This document shows, piece by piece, positions 1 through 11,435 of a DNA stretch of 64,000 nt. The notes under the pieces were generated by a model. It ran no database searches. It was not told the DNA's origin and worked only from the letters and a program-made list of their open reading frames with translations. Position numbers and translations under genes: made by a program. The stretch spans positions 64,501 through 128,500 of the forward strand of contig RPFO01000513.1 of assembly GCA_009746045.1 (NCBI GenBank). The letters run 5' to 3'. This stretch comes from Mesostigma viride. Its lineage: Eukaryota > Streptophyta > Mesostigmatophyceae > Mesostigmatales > Mesostigmataceae. Numbering within the stretch: position 1 is the stretch's first letter; the number at the start of each line of letters is the position of its first letter.

Positions 1-550
1 GTTGTAAAGAGTGGTATTAGCCCTGAAAGTGCCCAGTTTTTGGCATTTCTTTGGAGTATACCACTCCGTCAGTGCAGGTAAGCAACGTGTTTGTATTCCA
101 GCACTTTTGGCAGCCTTTGATAGCTTGTTATAATGCATTATTGTGCTGCATGTCATAGATAGCTGTTTTCGCGCGCGTAACCCACACACATGTATGAGCA
201 CGTTATATAGGGGTAATGGGTTATCCGGGTGGTCTGACCCAAGGAAACCCCCATTGGACTATCCAACTAAGTTGTCCAATGTTGGTATTGAGATTCCCTG
301 CCCTCCCTGGGAAGTTAGGGGGGGTAGACTTTTCCTTGGGGAAAAAAGATCGTCTTTTGGCCAGCTTTGACTGGAGCTATCATCCAAATGCTTTGAGAAA
401 GCCAAGGTATTATTGCATATTCTGAAAGCCCTTGAAGTGTAGATACTCCTAGCATCTTGGTTGGGGGTATTTGGAGTTGTGGCCTGTGAGTTATGATTTT
501 TTTCATTTTCAGGGGTATAAAAGTGCCAAAAATGGGTCAGCGGACTATGG
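1..550. other. No gene recognised
   Basis: Mixed-composition sequence with only short overlapping ORFs that resemble no known family. It lies upstream of a cluster of transposon debris. I see no RNA gene, promoter or repeat here that I can support. Confidence 0.5.
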
Positions 551-634
551 GTTAATTAATTAATTAATTAGGAATTTATGACGGACTCCGTTGGGAGTAC
601 GACATCTAGCACATATCCCTGAGAATGGGGCATA
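551..634 (-). repeat. LINE-type 3' tail: TTAATTAA run plus CTCCGTTGGGAG hairpin
   Basis: A TTAA-rich run is followed by a short hairpin CTCC-GTTG-GGAG and then the words acatctagcacatatcc. The same arrangement recurs at 1818-1875, 32988-33060, 37122-37200 and 38020-38070. Where coding sequence survives next to it, the tail follows the end of a LINE ORF2. I infer that it is a solo 3' end of a non-LTR element. Confidence 0.5.
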
Positions 635-965
635 TCAAGGAGACAACCAAGGCATGCCAGAAATGGGGAGAATCCGGACCATGGTAGCTCAGAGCCTGCC
701 GTTATCTTGTCCGCGTGTTCGAGTAGTTCAGGATGATGAAGATGAATGTTGATGGAAATGTGTAGCCTTGTGCATTGAAATTATGGCTGGCTTACGTGTA
801 GAGCGACTAGATGACCTAGACGGTGGGGCCGGAAACAGCATGCTTGATCAGGGCGTGTGTTTCGAGCCTAACTGGCCGGGAGTGTCTAGTGGTGAGCACC
901 ATTGGTGCGATCGCTCTAGCTCCCACCATTTACGAGGAAACTACCTCAAATGGGAAAGTACCTGC
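635..965 (+). repeat. Dispersed repeat, inverted copy at 34,376-34,712
   Basis: About 330 bp that recurs in the opposite orientation at 34,376-34,712 with a few substitutions. Both copies contain an open frame starting MCIEIM and running about 60 residues with near-identical peptides. No protein family is recognised, and the reading frame may be incidental. I take it as a fragment of an unidentified transposable element. Confidence 0.6.
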
Positions 966-1214
966 AAATGGAAAACCCCTGAAAAGGTCTAGCTAGTCAG
1001 TCATCACGTTAGCCATGCCATGATTCCAAACGTCCAAGAACTGCACACGGTGCAAAGGCGAAAAACCGGAGGACAGCACCTTCAAATGTGCGGCGGGAAC
1101 AAAAAGCCCGCGTATGCCAGAAAACATCGTGTTGCTGCAGCGACGCGACGATGTGGACAACGAATTCAGTGCCAAGCTCGGAACGGCCGCAAAGGAGATC
1201 TGGCATCACAGGGT

Positions 1215-1815
1215 TCAGATGTGCGGAGATACTAGTATGCGATCCAGCCGGTCCACGACCTGTTTGTAGAGCTTGTGCCAAGGGGCAACACCGAACACAT
1301 GTGGGTGACGTTGCAAAAAACACTGGACTTGACGGAGCATAATGTCTCGGTCATAGTCTTTGACCAACAAACGATGCAGGAGTTCAACAAGAGTCGTGAT
1401 GAAATCGACACGATAAGAACAAAGACGGGAAAAACGATATAACAGACTAAGAACAACACCATATTTTGCTTTGTGGGAAAGGAGACTGCATGTGAATATC
1501 GGGGTAACGAATAAAAGGAATTTGCTGGTATTTAGGATCCTTGCGCTTATCATAGACAGCCGTACGCCAGCCCTTCTTGTTATGGGTAATGTTAAGATCG
1601 AGGTAATTGCAATTAGTATCCTCGGACGTGAGCTTATCAACCGTTATCACGCTATTTCCGTTGCAGCCTCAACTAACAGCGACCAAACATGGTCCAAAAT
1701 CTGCTTGACCTGATGGTATTCCACAACCATGACAAGCCGATGCGTAGAGGCAGCAAAACAACAAAATGACAATCACAAGCCCTCGATTATATGTAACCAT
1801 GATATTAGTTAGAAA
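1215..1815 (-). pseudogene. Degenerate reverse-transcriptase C-terminal fragment
   Basis: Read on the minus strand, two frames join near 1450. The first carries YLDLNITHNKKGW and AVYDKRKDP, and the second carries YRFSRLCSYRVDF followed by a basic helix-rich tail. The order 'YLDL.I... YDKR ... PF ... YG...L.RFSR' is typical of the region after the RT catalytic core in a class of retroelement proteins common in marine eukaryotes, possibly Penelope- or DIRS-like. The YxDD core is not present. A diverged copy of the flanking 160 bp (1655-1815) lies at 30,025-30,185 in the same orientation. Frameshifts and lack of a complete RT make this a dead fragment. The superfamily assignment is uncertain. 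Confidence 0.5.
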
Positions 1816-1817
1816 CG

Positions 1818-1880
1818 ATTAAAAATTAAATTAAATTATAACATGCCTCCGTTGGGAGATCATGTAGCACATATTCCTTG
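1818..1880 (-). repeat. LINE 3' tail with CTCCGTTGGGAG hairpin
   Basis: A TTAAATTAAATT run, CTCCGTTGGGAG hairpin and short GATGG-like repeats sit at the 3' end of the minus-strand LINE fragment that follows. The structure matches the other tails in the window. Confidence 0.55.
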
Positions 1881-1949
1881 ATGGATGGGTGGGGTGGAGG
1901 AAGCCGCGTAATCGAACTAACCTAACTCTAATCTAGCTACTCTAGAAAA

Positions 1950-2440
1950 AGTCCTAACTACCCTACTCATCAAAACGCCTCCTCCGCTTGGGGGGAGGTG
2001 GTTTGCCCACAGGGTCGGGCGTGTGAGCCTTGACAATCCGCTTCCACCGCGTCTTGTTCTGCATGGCGGTCCAAAGAAGGGAGAGAGAGTGGATGCGGTA
2101 TTCAAACTGGTGGGCTGGGACCAGTAGGTCATCCAGCAACATCTGTACGTAGTTCGTGACATGTTTCCCTACCTTTTTGGCAATGCCCTTGGGGCCAGGC
2201 CAGCCAGGTCAGAATGTGCCGCCCTGGCTGGCCAAGCCGCTGGGGACCGGCCAGACCAAGGGTGGTGTCGACCTGGCTGGTGGGAGCAAGGTGTCCTACA
2301 AATGCTATCCTACGCTGTCTATAATCTCATCCGAAATACGAGGCATGCCCTGATACAAAGACTCTGATGACGGACGCTTGGAAAACCCTACGTTCAGGAC
2401 CGGTCGGAGCATCCTGTAAACTGTGCCGTCTAGCCTAGAT
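1950..2440 (-). pseudogene. LINE ORF2 C-terminal fragment (decayed)
   Basis: On the minus strand the sequence reads SLYQGMPRIS near 2360 and ends with TRWKRIV, DPVGKPPPPKRRRR and a stop near 1960. This parallels the ends of the other LINE fragments here (DLYQGMPYITSTI ... KWAQVIEDTEPPPVGKR at 37,311-37,718). Stops and frameshifts interrupt it between these blocks. A short CATC-like stretch and the hairpin tail follow at 1818-1880. No RT motif survives in this copy. Confidence 0.55.
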
Positions 2441-2544
2441 GCCAGTGTGGGGGTGAGTCCACGAGGGAGGGCGCCCTAGCTTCTCTCACTGCCGCAGGTG
2501 GGCAGGCCACAGAGCGCTCTCTCCACGAGCGCTCTACGGAAAGC

Positions 2545-2700
2545 TGGCGTCTAGATCTTTCAATCCCGCCATGCAGGTGGCACCCTGATCAAATTATTTT
2601 TCGCGCGGCGCCTGCAAGGCGCACAAACTCAGTCCGTTAGAGTGGCGCCAGTTCAACTGGCGCCACGAAAACGGACTCAGTACAGTTTAAGGGTTATTTA
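2545..2700 (+). repeat. Dispersed hairpin repeat
   Basis: Contains a strong stem-loop at 2628-2682. The inner arms GTGGCGCCAGTT and AACTGGCGCCAC are perfect complements, and the outer arms contain AGTCCGTT and AACGGACT. Related sequence lies at 31,085-31,225 in the same orientation, with flanking gtctagatct and gcggcgcctg blocks conserved. A collapsed inverted version lies at 29,150-29,212. The repeat ends with tttaagggtta in all three, so it looks like the terminus of a transposable element family. Confidence 0.55.
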
Positions 2701-2739
2701 AGCATGTCCGCACAGGTCGGGATGGGAGGAGGATCGCTA

Positions 2740-3045
2740 GCCAGGCCAGCGGGGGCGGGCTTGGCGGCAATGTCCTTAATTCACCGCCCGGGCCGTGAGG
2801 CCTGCGGTGTTTTGCAGTCCTGACCTCGATGGCGATTGCGTTGTCCTTTAAGGTGCTGGTCGATGTCGCGGAGCTGGGCGGTGATGGAGTCGGTGGAGGC
2901 GGAGGGCCGGGGGGGGGGGGGGGGGGGGCGAGGAGGGTGTGCACAGCGGTGGCGCGGTGGGGATGGTGGGGAGCTAGCATGCGACCCACAAGCAGCCAGC
3001 ATGCGACCCACAGTTGCCACATCTGCAGCTAGGGGCGTCACGTGC
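2740..3045 (-). pseudogene. Proline-rich ORF fragment, probably LINE ORF1-related
   Basis: The minus strand encodes a proline-rich stretch followed by SITAQLRDIDQHLKGQ. The related plus-strand copy at 33,110-33,420 encodes a similar proline-rich stretch, with AITAQLRDIDERLN readable in an overlapping frame. The copy here contains a poly-G tract (2911-2927) that disrupts the frame. I infer a LINE ORF1 fragment because LINE ORF1-like and RT fragments lie near the second copy. No domain is certain. Confidence 0.4.
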
Positions 3046-3068
3046 TGTGAGATGGCCTCGTGGAGGAG

Positions 3069-3472
3069 TTAGCTGAGATACCTCGAGGCTGACTTGTGGC
3101 CGGAGCCACACAGGGGAACATACAATGTGACCGGAGTTATTCTGGCGGAGACAGAATAACGGTGCCGAGCGCCGGTTGTGGCGCGACGCACACACGTGTA
3201 CGCAAGTTACGTAGCTAGCAACTAGTCTAGTGGACGTTGTGCGTAGTAACGTTGCTCCAGGTCTAGAAGCCTCTAGAACCTGGACACGTGGCGGACAAGT
3301 GAGCGTAGTCCAGTTGTCCTAGGGATCTCGTGTGAGTGATGTGTCCACGTCATATAATGTGTGCCCACATATGGAGTGAATAATGACAAGGAACGCCCGA
3401 TCCCTGGCGTTGCTGCAGCCATCATTCTCACACTGAGTCCCCAACGTCTCCGACGTACATCTATATATCTAA
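3069..3472 (+). repeat. Copia-1 5' LTR (404 bp)
   Basis: Matches 25,716-26,125 along its whole length. It differs mainly by a 4-bp and a 2-bp indel, which account for the 6-bp length difference. It begins ttagctgag and ends tatatctaa. Gag starts 12 bp downstream. Confidence 0.8.
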
Positions 3473-3484
3473 ATTGGATTAGAC

Positions 3485-4317
3485 ATGGCGCCGAAGAACT
3501 CGGATGCTAAGAACAACAATGTCCGCCCCATGCACCCTTCATGCAGCGGGGAGGGGCAGGAAACGGTCGGGGTCGGCCTCCCGCTAACCGGGAGCCCCCC
3601 ATTACCACGAGACTGCCTTTCACGGCGTCTCAGAGGAGAATGTCTCCTCGCAGTTCCCCACCGCGGGAGCGTGACGAAAATGTCACCTACCGCATGGTGG
3701 TGGCGGACAACCCTCGCCGGCAGCGTGAAGCTGTCGCTGCCGAGGAGTCTGCCCCCCAGGGGAACCGGGGCACCGGGACTCGCAACGAGTCCGAGGTTGC
3801 CCCGCACCTCATGCCACCCGCCCCAGGGCGACAGGTGGAAGAGGATTCCTCCTCTATGGAGGAGGGGGAGGCTTCACCCTCTCCTAGGAGAGAGGTGACC
3901 TCCGGCCAGACGAGGTCATCGTCTGGCAACACCTCTGTCGGGAGGGCGCTGGCAGGCATGAGCCTCGGCGCGAACCCGACCCCTGCGTCCCAGGACGCAG
4001 GTGAGGTTTATGTTGACGGTTGGGGCCAGCTCCCCTTCAAGATCCCGGTGCGTAATGCACCAAACTTTTTGCCTTTTGACGGCTGGCGACTCCGCCAGCA
4101 GAGTACCCTCCCTGGCGGCTTCGTCCTGACCAGGTTCGCGGTTCAGGCGGTGGCGGCCGAGCTCCCGGAGGACGTCCATCGACGTTTTTCGCATGTTCAG
4201 GTGGCGATCTTGATCCGGCTGTACTTCTTGGCCGTGAGACAAGGTGTAACTGCTCTCGACATGTATTCGGAGGCTCGCCAGGTGGCAGCAGCCACGGTGG
4301 TGGCCAAGCCACCTCGG
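3485..4317 (+). pseudogene. Copia-1 gag, 5' part, split by Copia-2
   Basis: Begins MAPKNSDAKNNNVRP, identical to the start of unit B at 26,138. Two 4-nt TGCA insertions near 3530-3545 push the start out of frame with the rest. The remainder stays open from 3541 as a 260-residue frame ending KPPR at the insertion point. The protein is rich in Pro, Ala, Arg and Gly, with a more ordered segment (WGQLPFKIPVRNAPNFLPF and following). Gag of Copia-type elements forms the virus-like particle. The downstream half resumes at 18,831. Confidence 0.7.
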
Positions 4318-4917
4318 TGTTAAAATAAAATTCTTTAAGTGTATTGTATTTCCGAATAATAAAAGACGTAACAAAATAGATTACTCGCTCAGCGCCCAGC
4401 CCCGGACATGTCGACAACGTCGGCCATTGACAGCATTTGCTGCAACGTGATTCAAAGCTTTCTCCTGCGTGTCGGCCTTTCACGCCGCCAAACAGCTTTG
4501 ACTCAATGCTCCGCTGTAGGTCATCACTGCGAGTAGCTCTGTGGCTTCACCCAACGCTGAGCAACGGCGTGGGCCTGAGAACGTACCCAAGTACAAACCA
4601 ACCGAAATACACCAACATAATTCCCAAACGACACTCCACAACATAACGCACCGCAACCGAGATCCTCCCCACTGCTTGCCTGGACAAACGGTACGGAACC
4701 AAGGTTGCCCACGGAACGAACGGTAATGGCCAGAACCCAAAATAGCCCACAGCCAGAACCTACGACCCGTTGCCTGACCGTACACATAAATTCCCACTGA
4801 CCGCCGGCCCAGCAAATAAACCTCAGCGCGGCGCTGCCGGCTGACCTCCGGACTTAGCCAATTCCGAGCATAACCAAATTCCAATACTTTATGTGACTGC
4901 GAGCCCACAATATAACA
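4318..4917 (-). repeat. Copia-2 3' LTR (600 bp)
   Basis: TG...CA-ended direct repeat that appears identical to 18,231-18,830. It lies immediately after the duplicated CTCGG and interrupts Copia-1 gag. Its position downstream of minus-strand pol makes it the 3' LTR. Confidence 0.9.
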
Positions 4918-5409
4918 CCAGCCCCTTTTTCTTTCGAGCAGTCACATCCACCACTCAGCCACTTAACCACAACCCACAGTCGACATACATGCCAACAATC
5001 CTCACAATATCCACCACCACCCAAGGGTTACTCACAAACACTCTCGGAGACAGTACGCACAAGACGCTATGTACTAGGGGAGCTCCAACCCCTCTAACTT
5101 GGCGCCCATTCACGCCTTGCACATACTGCCAGTGTCTGAAGTAAGTCATGTAAGCAAGCGAGAATACAAGACTGATCTAAACGACCACCCTTGACCCCGG
5201 CACACCCACACGACCCATACACATTACAAACCCGTTCCAACCGTACCACTCACAGTCCTCAACCAAGGACACTCCCCACCAAATCAATTATGGAGCAAAT
5301 TATCCAACCGTGCCGGGTCACCATCAGTATAGGGCAGGCATAAGGATCACCCCCGGCCCAAACAACGTTCTCAAATTGGCCACAGGCTAAAATTCCACAG
5401 GGTCCAAGC
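4918..5409 (-). other. Copia-2 3' untranslated region with polypurine tract
   Basis: About 490 bp between the end of pol and the 3' LTR. The 20 bp next to the LTR read, on the minus strand, as a purine tract (gaaagaaaaagggg), the expected plus-strand primer site. Nothing else is recognised. Confidence 0.6.
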
Positions 5410-8400
5410 TCAAACAACCAACAACTCCCGCAGATCCCCAAGAGAACCTGCCATCACCATCCGCAAGATGCGATACTGCTCTCGCGCTGCTGCAAACAGC
5501 TTGGTCACCGCGTCCGCCGGGTTCAGCCTCCCCGGCAGATGGAGAACGCTCACCGCGTAAGACAGCTCCTTCAACAGCAGGAAATCGAGGTCACGCGTCC
5601 TGGATAAAGCTCACAAGCGGCTGGCTATCCGTATGCACAGTTGTCGTCAGCACCAAACGGACACCCATCCACTTGCCCATCCAGCGCAAGAACTGCTCGA
5701 GGTACAGCGAAGCCTTGATACACTCACACACACCACGGCACTCGTTAGTGTCAGAGCCAACTGCCACACGCCTGCACAGTCTCGAATACCACCCACACAG
5801 CGATCCCCGACCCCCTGGGTTACAGAGCACAAACAGACCACCCATCCGTGCCCTCAGCTTGGTCAGTTCCCTGCCCTCACCCGACGTATCTGCAAAGCAG
5901 TGAAGAACAGCGGGCTGAGAGACCGACAGGCCAGAAAGCACCACACCTTGGCTCTCGGCCACATACTGCCTCACAACCGACGGATGGACTTGCGACAACA
6001 CGTCATCTACCGTCCTACTCAGCACCACCAGATCGGGCGCACACACTGCCGCCATCCAGCCTAGCTTGCCACGCAGGCGGCTCCACAGGCCCTTAGCACA
6101 CAGCTCATCCACCGAGCCCATCAGCTCCTCCCGATACTTGTCAGGAATACCCAGGTGCATCTGATGCCTACCAGACGTCACTCGCAGGGTCTGCACTACA
6201 CCGCAGAAGACACGCGGAGTCTGCTGGTCCACCACCTGCAGCTCGCCCACAGGGAAACGCTTAGCGAGATCTGCATAGAACTGATGCAGAACAGCACGGG
6301 GTGCTACCACTCGCAGGTCATCCCCATGCAATTGTACAAACAAGGGACCTGAGGGAGTCTGTGCCACAAACAACGAAGGGTCGTACGGGGATACCTCGAA
6401 TGTCATCAGCTCAAACAGAGCACGCATCAAAGTGATACGCCACACAATCGAGGCACTCTGCAGTCCCTCTATGGCCTTCAACAAGCCCATGAATTCTGCC
6501 CTCACTTCCTCCATCCAAAACGAGGGTGTCTGGACCACCAGGGGTGACGTGCCTTCCCACACCTCACGCGCCACCTCCTCGCTAGAGTTAGGGAAAGCAC
6601 GCTTGACATCAATAGACGCACACCCATAGTCTCTGCCCTCATCCAGGAAACCGAGATACAGCATGGTGATAATCCTGAAGCTATCCCACGCCAGACCTGG
6701 GGTGTACAGCTCCTCCTTGGCCAGCTCACTGGTTCCCGAAAACTCCTGCGACACCGGCCTCACATAGCATACCTCCACCCCAGCCTTTACCTTGTGAGAC
6801 AACACCATCTTGAGAGGAAGTACCTTGGCCCCCTTGGGCACACTGTCCATTGGTTCATACACACCATACCCCTGCCACTCCTCCAGCGCCCTGTGAAACG
6901 CGCACCACCAGCTGGAGAAACCACTCTGCGTCGACATCTCTAGTACCAGCCTCTCATAGCCAATCGGAGAATGTGCAGCGATGTCCCGCTTGGTAATACC
7001 GATGCTGGATGGATGCAACAACGCAGGCATGACCAGGTCTACCGCTGGCGGGAGATCCTTTCCCCACGCCACACCCTCTGTCCCTGTCAGTGCTGCTAGC
7101 CTAGCCACGGTGCTTGAGACGAGACTGAGAGGTTGCACTGCCTTGTACGATTCCAACTCTATCGACCCATGGCCCTCCCTGGTCAAACTAGAGCTCTGGA
7201 TCACAACATCAGGGTGATTAAGAAATGGCAGCCCCAGAATCGCCGGCCCATCATAGCCCTCAAGCACGCAGAAAGGAGTGTCACGCCCAAGAATGGTCAG
7301 CATCACCTCGCCCACTACCGGCATGCGCACCACCCCAGAAAAGTCCTCCACAAAGTTCCACTTGGACGGTTGTAGCGGGAAGTGCCTAGCTACCCCTTCA
7401 CCTAGCAAGCACACCACCGCATTAGTATCCACCTCCAACCGACACCCAGCCAGCCCGTCCTGCTGAAAATCCACTAGCTTAGACACCGAGGCTACCTCAT
7501 TACCAGCCTCCATTGCGACGTCGCCGCCGCCCTCGGAGCCATCACCGCCACTCAGTGACTCGCGCCGGGTGCTAGCCGACCCATCAACGCCATCGGCTTG
7601 TAGCCCCGCACCTGCGGTCGATGCGCCAGCATCGCCGGCCTGTGCCTCTCCACCTGCGGCTGGCCCTGCATTGGCCTCGCTGGACTGTGGTGGCCCTCCT
7701 ACGGCTCCCTCGCCGGCCTGAGGCGCCCCACCTACAGCCGACGGCCTGCCCGCCCCGCCGGCCCGTGGTAACGTGCCCCCCGGCTGCTCGCGTTCCGCGA
7801 TTGCCCGCCGGGCTTCCTGCAGCCGCTCAATGACACGGGCAAACATTGTCGCGCGCTGCACCTCCTGACCATCAGCGGAAGGGGCAACCCCCAGCCCGCC
7901 TGGTCCCACACTGGCTGGACCGCCATTGGACAGTGGCAACCCACCATCCGACGGAAGAGAGGGCGCAGGCTGATCAGGCCCCGTCTCCTCTCTCACCCCC
8001 CTTGCGGCCGTCCCTGGGTCCCCCGCCTCACCTCCAGCCTGCGCGCTGGAGCCCATCGCACCTTCCTCATGGGGCAGGTCTGCTGGCGCACCTAGCCCCT
8101 CGTAGTACGGCCGCAAGTGTTTCCACGCCAGTAGTCGGTCGAAGCGGCGGTCCTCACGCCCAACCTTCGCCAACATGTGGTCACCGTCCACTGACTTGAC
8201 CACAACAGGGCCCTCCCACAAACCCTGTTCCAAAGCACTTCCCTCCCGGTACGCCCACACCCTTGCTCCCTCGCTAGGCACGTACACATCACCCCTGCGC
8301 AGGTCCATGTCCACCAGCCTGAGGTACCGGTCACACAGCCAATCACGGTATGCTTCTACCGCCTCCAGCGGGAGCAGGCCCATCTCCAACCCATGGGGCG

Positions 8401-9328
8401 TGACGGCTACCTCCTCACCATCCACATGTACCCTGACCATCACCCTGTGATTCATGTGCTCCTCTATCTGCCTCTGCCTGCACAACAGAGCCTGATCGCG
8501 GTACGACAGCGAGCGCATCCTGGCCATAGCACTCATCACAAACTTGGAGGTCCTGATATGTCTCTCCACTAACCCTTGATGTTCGTGATCTGCCGCACCC
8601 GCCACCACAATCTGCTCAAACCCCGGCTCCTTCATGCAACACTCGAACTGCTGGTCACACTCTAAAGTTGACACCACGGCAAACTTGGCCTTTACCAAGC
8701 GCAGGCTGGTGAGCAGCTCTTCCTTGTGCTTGCGTGGCAACACCTCTAGTGCCTTGAACCTGGAGAACCGCCCCACCGCTAGCACATACTCCCTGTCATC
8801 GTACTTGAGCACATCCACTTGCACCGGGCCCCTCTCTAGCACCGGTCTACGTGCATGAAACTTGTGCGGCTTAGGCACATTGCGCTGACAATGCTTACAC
8901 CTCTGCCAGACCTCTCTGCACGTCGCCACCAGCTCCGAAAACCCCAGTGATGCTGCCCAATGCTCTGCAGCGTGGCCATGACCCAACCGTGTGTGTAACC
9001 TCATTGCCATGTTAAGTACACTGAGTGTACCACCTGCCTCCAATGGACATTGAGACTGTTGTGCCTGAGGTCCCGGGTGTGGGGAGGACCTTCGTACCGG
9101 TGGCCCGTCCAGAACTGCAGTGTGTACACCTGCAGTACCTCCTCCAACCCCCTTCTCCCTCGTTCCCTGAGACAGTGCTTCATCCCCTACTGCAACTGCC
9201 CCCTGCTCTGCATGGTCCCCCTCCTCACCAGCGCTCTCATCTAGCGCTGCCACGCGAGCACCCAGGCGGGGTGAGCTAGCCTGGGGGGTCGAGCCGTGCT
9301 GCCCCGCACTAGCTCGCATATTTGGCAC
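5410..9328 (-). CDS. Copia-2 Pol: integrase, protease-like, RT, RNase H (one frameshift)
   Basis: The main open frame is 1245 residues. A zinc-binding pre-integrase segment (H112, H117, C144, C147) precedes the integrase core with D172, D225 and E255. A low-complexity Gly/Ala/Ser linker (about 420-610) leads to an aspartic-protease-like block with DTNA at D634 and AILGLPF near 697-703. The Copia-type RT follows, with SIDVKRAF (D907) and LHGDDL (about 1000-1005) in place of the usual YVDD. RNase H ends the protein, with ADTS, NECRG and HTDSQ. The frame closes at 5591, but coding resumes one base out (DLDFLLLKELSYAV to a stop at 5410-5412), so RNase H is broken by a single-base shift. Protease placed after integrase differs from ordinary Copia order. 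It acts with Gag, encoded upstream at 9361-10,592. Confidence 0.85.
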
Positions 9329-9360
9329 ATCACCAGCTGCCTCACCCTCACCACCGGACC

Positions 9361-10592
9361 CTAGTCACTGCCTACGGCCCCCACTCTGGGCCGCCGGGCA
9401 CAGGTGCGTGTCACGTGCAAAGTGTCCTGGCTGCTTGCAGCGGTTACACACGGCAGGGCCCTGTGCATTGCTATTGCTGCGAGCTGGCATGCTGTCAGCG
9501 TGCCTATTGTAGCATGTGCGTGCCAGGTGACCCTTTCTCCCGCATATGAAGCATGCACCAGACTCCTGCCTCTGTGGCTGCCGCTGTTGCTGCTGCTGTG
9601 CAAACTGCTGCTGCGGCTGCGGCGGCTGTGAGCATAATGCGGCTGTCCTGCCTGCTGTGCTGGGGCATAATGCTGCTGCTGTCTCTGCTGCTGCACCAAT
9701 GGCCTGCCCTGCCACAGCCCACGTCTGCCACCGCGCCCGCCACCACGGGCACGGCCTCCACCACGCTGCTTGCCACCGTTGCCTACTCCAGCAGGCTTGC
9801 TGTTGTTGACACCGGCAACCTTGCCCGTTGCATCCTGTGGCTTGGCAGGGGTAACAGTGCTTGGCACAGAGGGTGCAGGGAGGGGCACAGAATTGGGAGC
9901 GGCTGGGGGAGGGGCAGGGGCCATCAACCCAGACTCGGTCAGCTTGCCCTGGGCTCTCAGCTGTGCAATCATGTCCCTCTCCTCCCCTTCTACCAGGCCG
10001 GTAATGATCTCTATTGCCTTGGTAAGGTCATCCTTGGCTTGGCCTGCACGCAGGGCTCCCATCACAGTCTGGAAATTCAGGTCCTTGGCCATCCTCACGT
10101 AACGGTCTATCACCGCTGTCTCAGAACCTCTAGTCCATTGAGCACAGACTCATTCCGCAAATTGCGAAGGCTGAGTAAATCGAGTGAGTAAGGCCGTTGT
10201 GGCACCCAGGTGTAAATGCTGCATAGCCTAGAGGTCGTGCCCTCCTTCGACTCCAACAACGCCTCACGCAGCTTACCTGGGATGTGACGCCGTTTTACCT
10301 TCTCATCCTTGCATGCTCGAAGAGTAAATGCGAGAATGAAATTGTCGCAGCTCAGCAAACCGGCATCTCGGAAAAGCGAATAAACACTGCTGATCTTCTC
10401 ACCATGGTCCTTCAGAAAAGCCTCTATTCTCTCTATATAGTCACGCACTACGAGCGTGGGTGCGTCGCTAGCAAGGGTTCCTACACGCTTTCGAAATAGT
10501 TCTAACAGATCCTTTTCAGCTCGTAGGTCAGCGGCCCATGTCGACGGATCACTATGAATTGCTTTCCGTTTTCTCCCAGCTGACGCTGCCAT
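9361..10592 (-). pseudogene. Copia-2 gag (frameshifted)
   Basis: Starts MAASAGRKRKAIHSDPSTW at 10,592, a plausible nucleocapsid precursor. The first frame runs 160 residues to 10,110. A second frame continues with IDRYVRMAKDLNFQTVM, which is the Gag helical region, and then Pro- and Gly/Arg-rich linkers. A third frame (about 9600-9365) carries two zinc knuckles, CFICGRKGHLARTC and CNRCKQPGHFARDTHLC. Zinc knuckles bind the element RNA. Two frameshifts therefore separate the parts; they may be real decay or assembly errors near the CAG-rich stretch at 9590-9640. Pol starts 32 bp beyond the end, in the usual gag-pol order. Confidence 0.7.
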
Positions 10593-10639
10593 GTTTTATG
10601 CTGTAAAATTACGGCCCCAACCTAGTACACTAGGAACTC

Positions 10640-10960
10640 GCTACTGAGAAAACTGAGATTTCCTGAGATTTCCTGAGATTTCCTGAGAAAAAAACTGAGA
10701 TTTCCTGAGATTTCCTGAGATGTCCTGAGATTTCCTGAGATTTCCTGAGATTTTCCTGAGATTTCCTGAGATTTCCTGAGAAAGTGACCTGAGATTTCCT
10801 GAGATTGGCCTGAGAAAATTGGCTTTTTCTCAGGAAATCTCAGGGCTAAGTGGAAACTGAGATTTTACGTGGACACTGAGATTTTTTTTTCTCAGGCTGA
10901 AAATCTCAGGGCATTTTCTCAGGCGCTGAAAATCTCAGGGCATTTTCTCAGGCATGCCAT
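10640..10960. repeat. Left subterminal repeat array of the CACTA-like element
   Basis: Imperfect tandem units of about 10 bp, mainly tcctgagatt, switch near 10,830 to the complementary ctcagg form. The array mirrors the one at the right end. Confidence 0.7.
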
Positions 10961-10964
10961 TGCC

Positions 10965-11435
10965 AGAATTAAATGTGTATTCTAACAAGCATAACACCAT
11001 CATGCAATAAATCCAACAATTTATTAATGAATTAAATACGTTATTAGCACATCTTGTGGTATTAGGCGTGGCATTCATGGCATCACGCTGTTTGATAGTA
11101 ATGAACTTATGTTTCATTGTGGCATTCTGTGACTCATCATTTCAATACCATCAAAATATAAAACATCGACTCAAAACTGCTCTCATCCTATTTCTGGATT
11201 GCTAGCTGATGGCTCATGGCCATATAACAGCTGGCATGCCAGAGCCCAGCAACGGTGGTTTCACTCAATATTGATGTGTACGTCTTCTCGTCGAGCTTGT
11301 ATGCTCCACGATCTGCATCAAGTCATCCCCCAAAGAAAGAAAGCATACAGAAAGCAAGGAGTTAAATTTACAAACATGATAATAATGCCATATGCAACAT
11401 GATATTCCAAGAATGATATAGAAGGCGGGCATGCT
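10965..11435. other. No gene recognised (CACTA-like element interior)
   Basis: AT-rich sequence with no ORF I can assign and no tandem structure. Confidence 0.4.
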
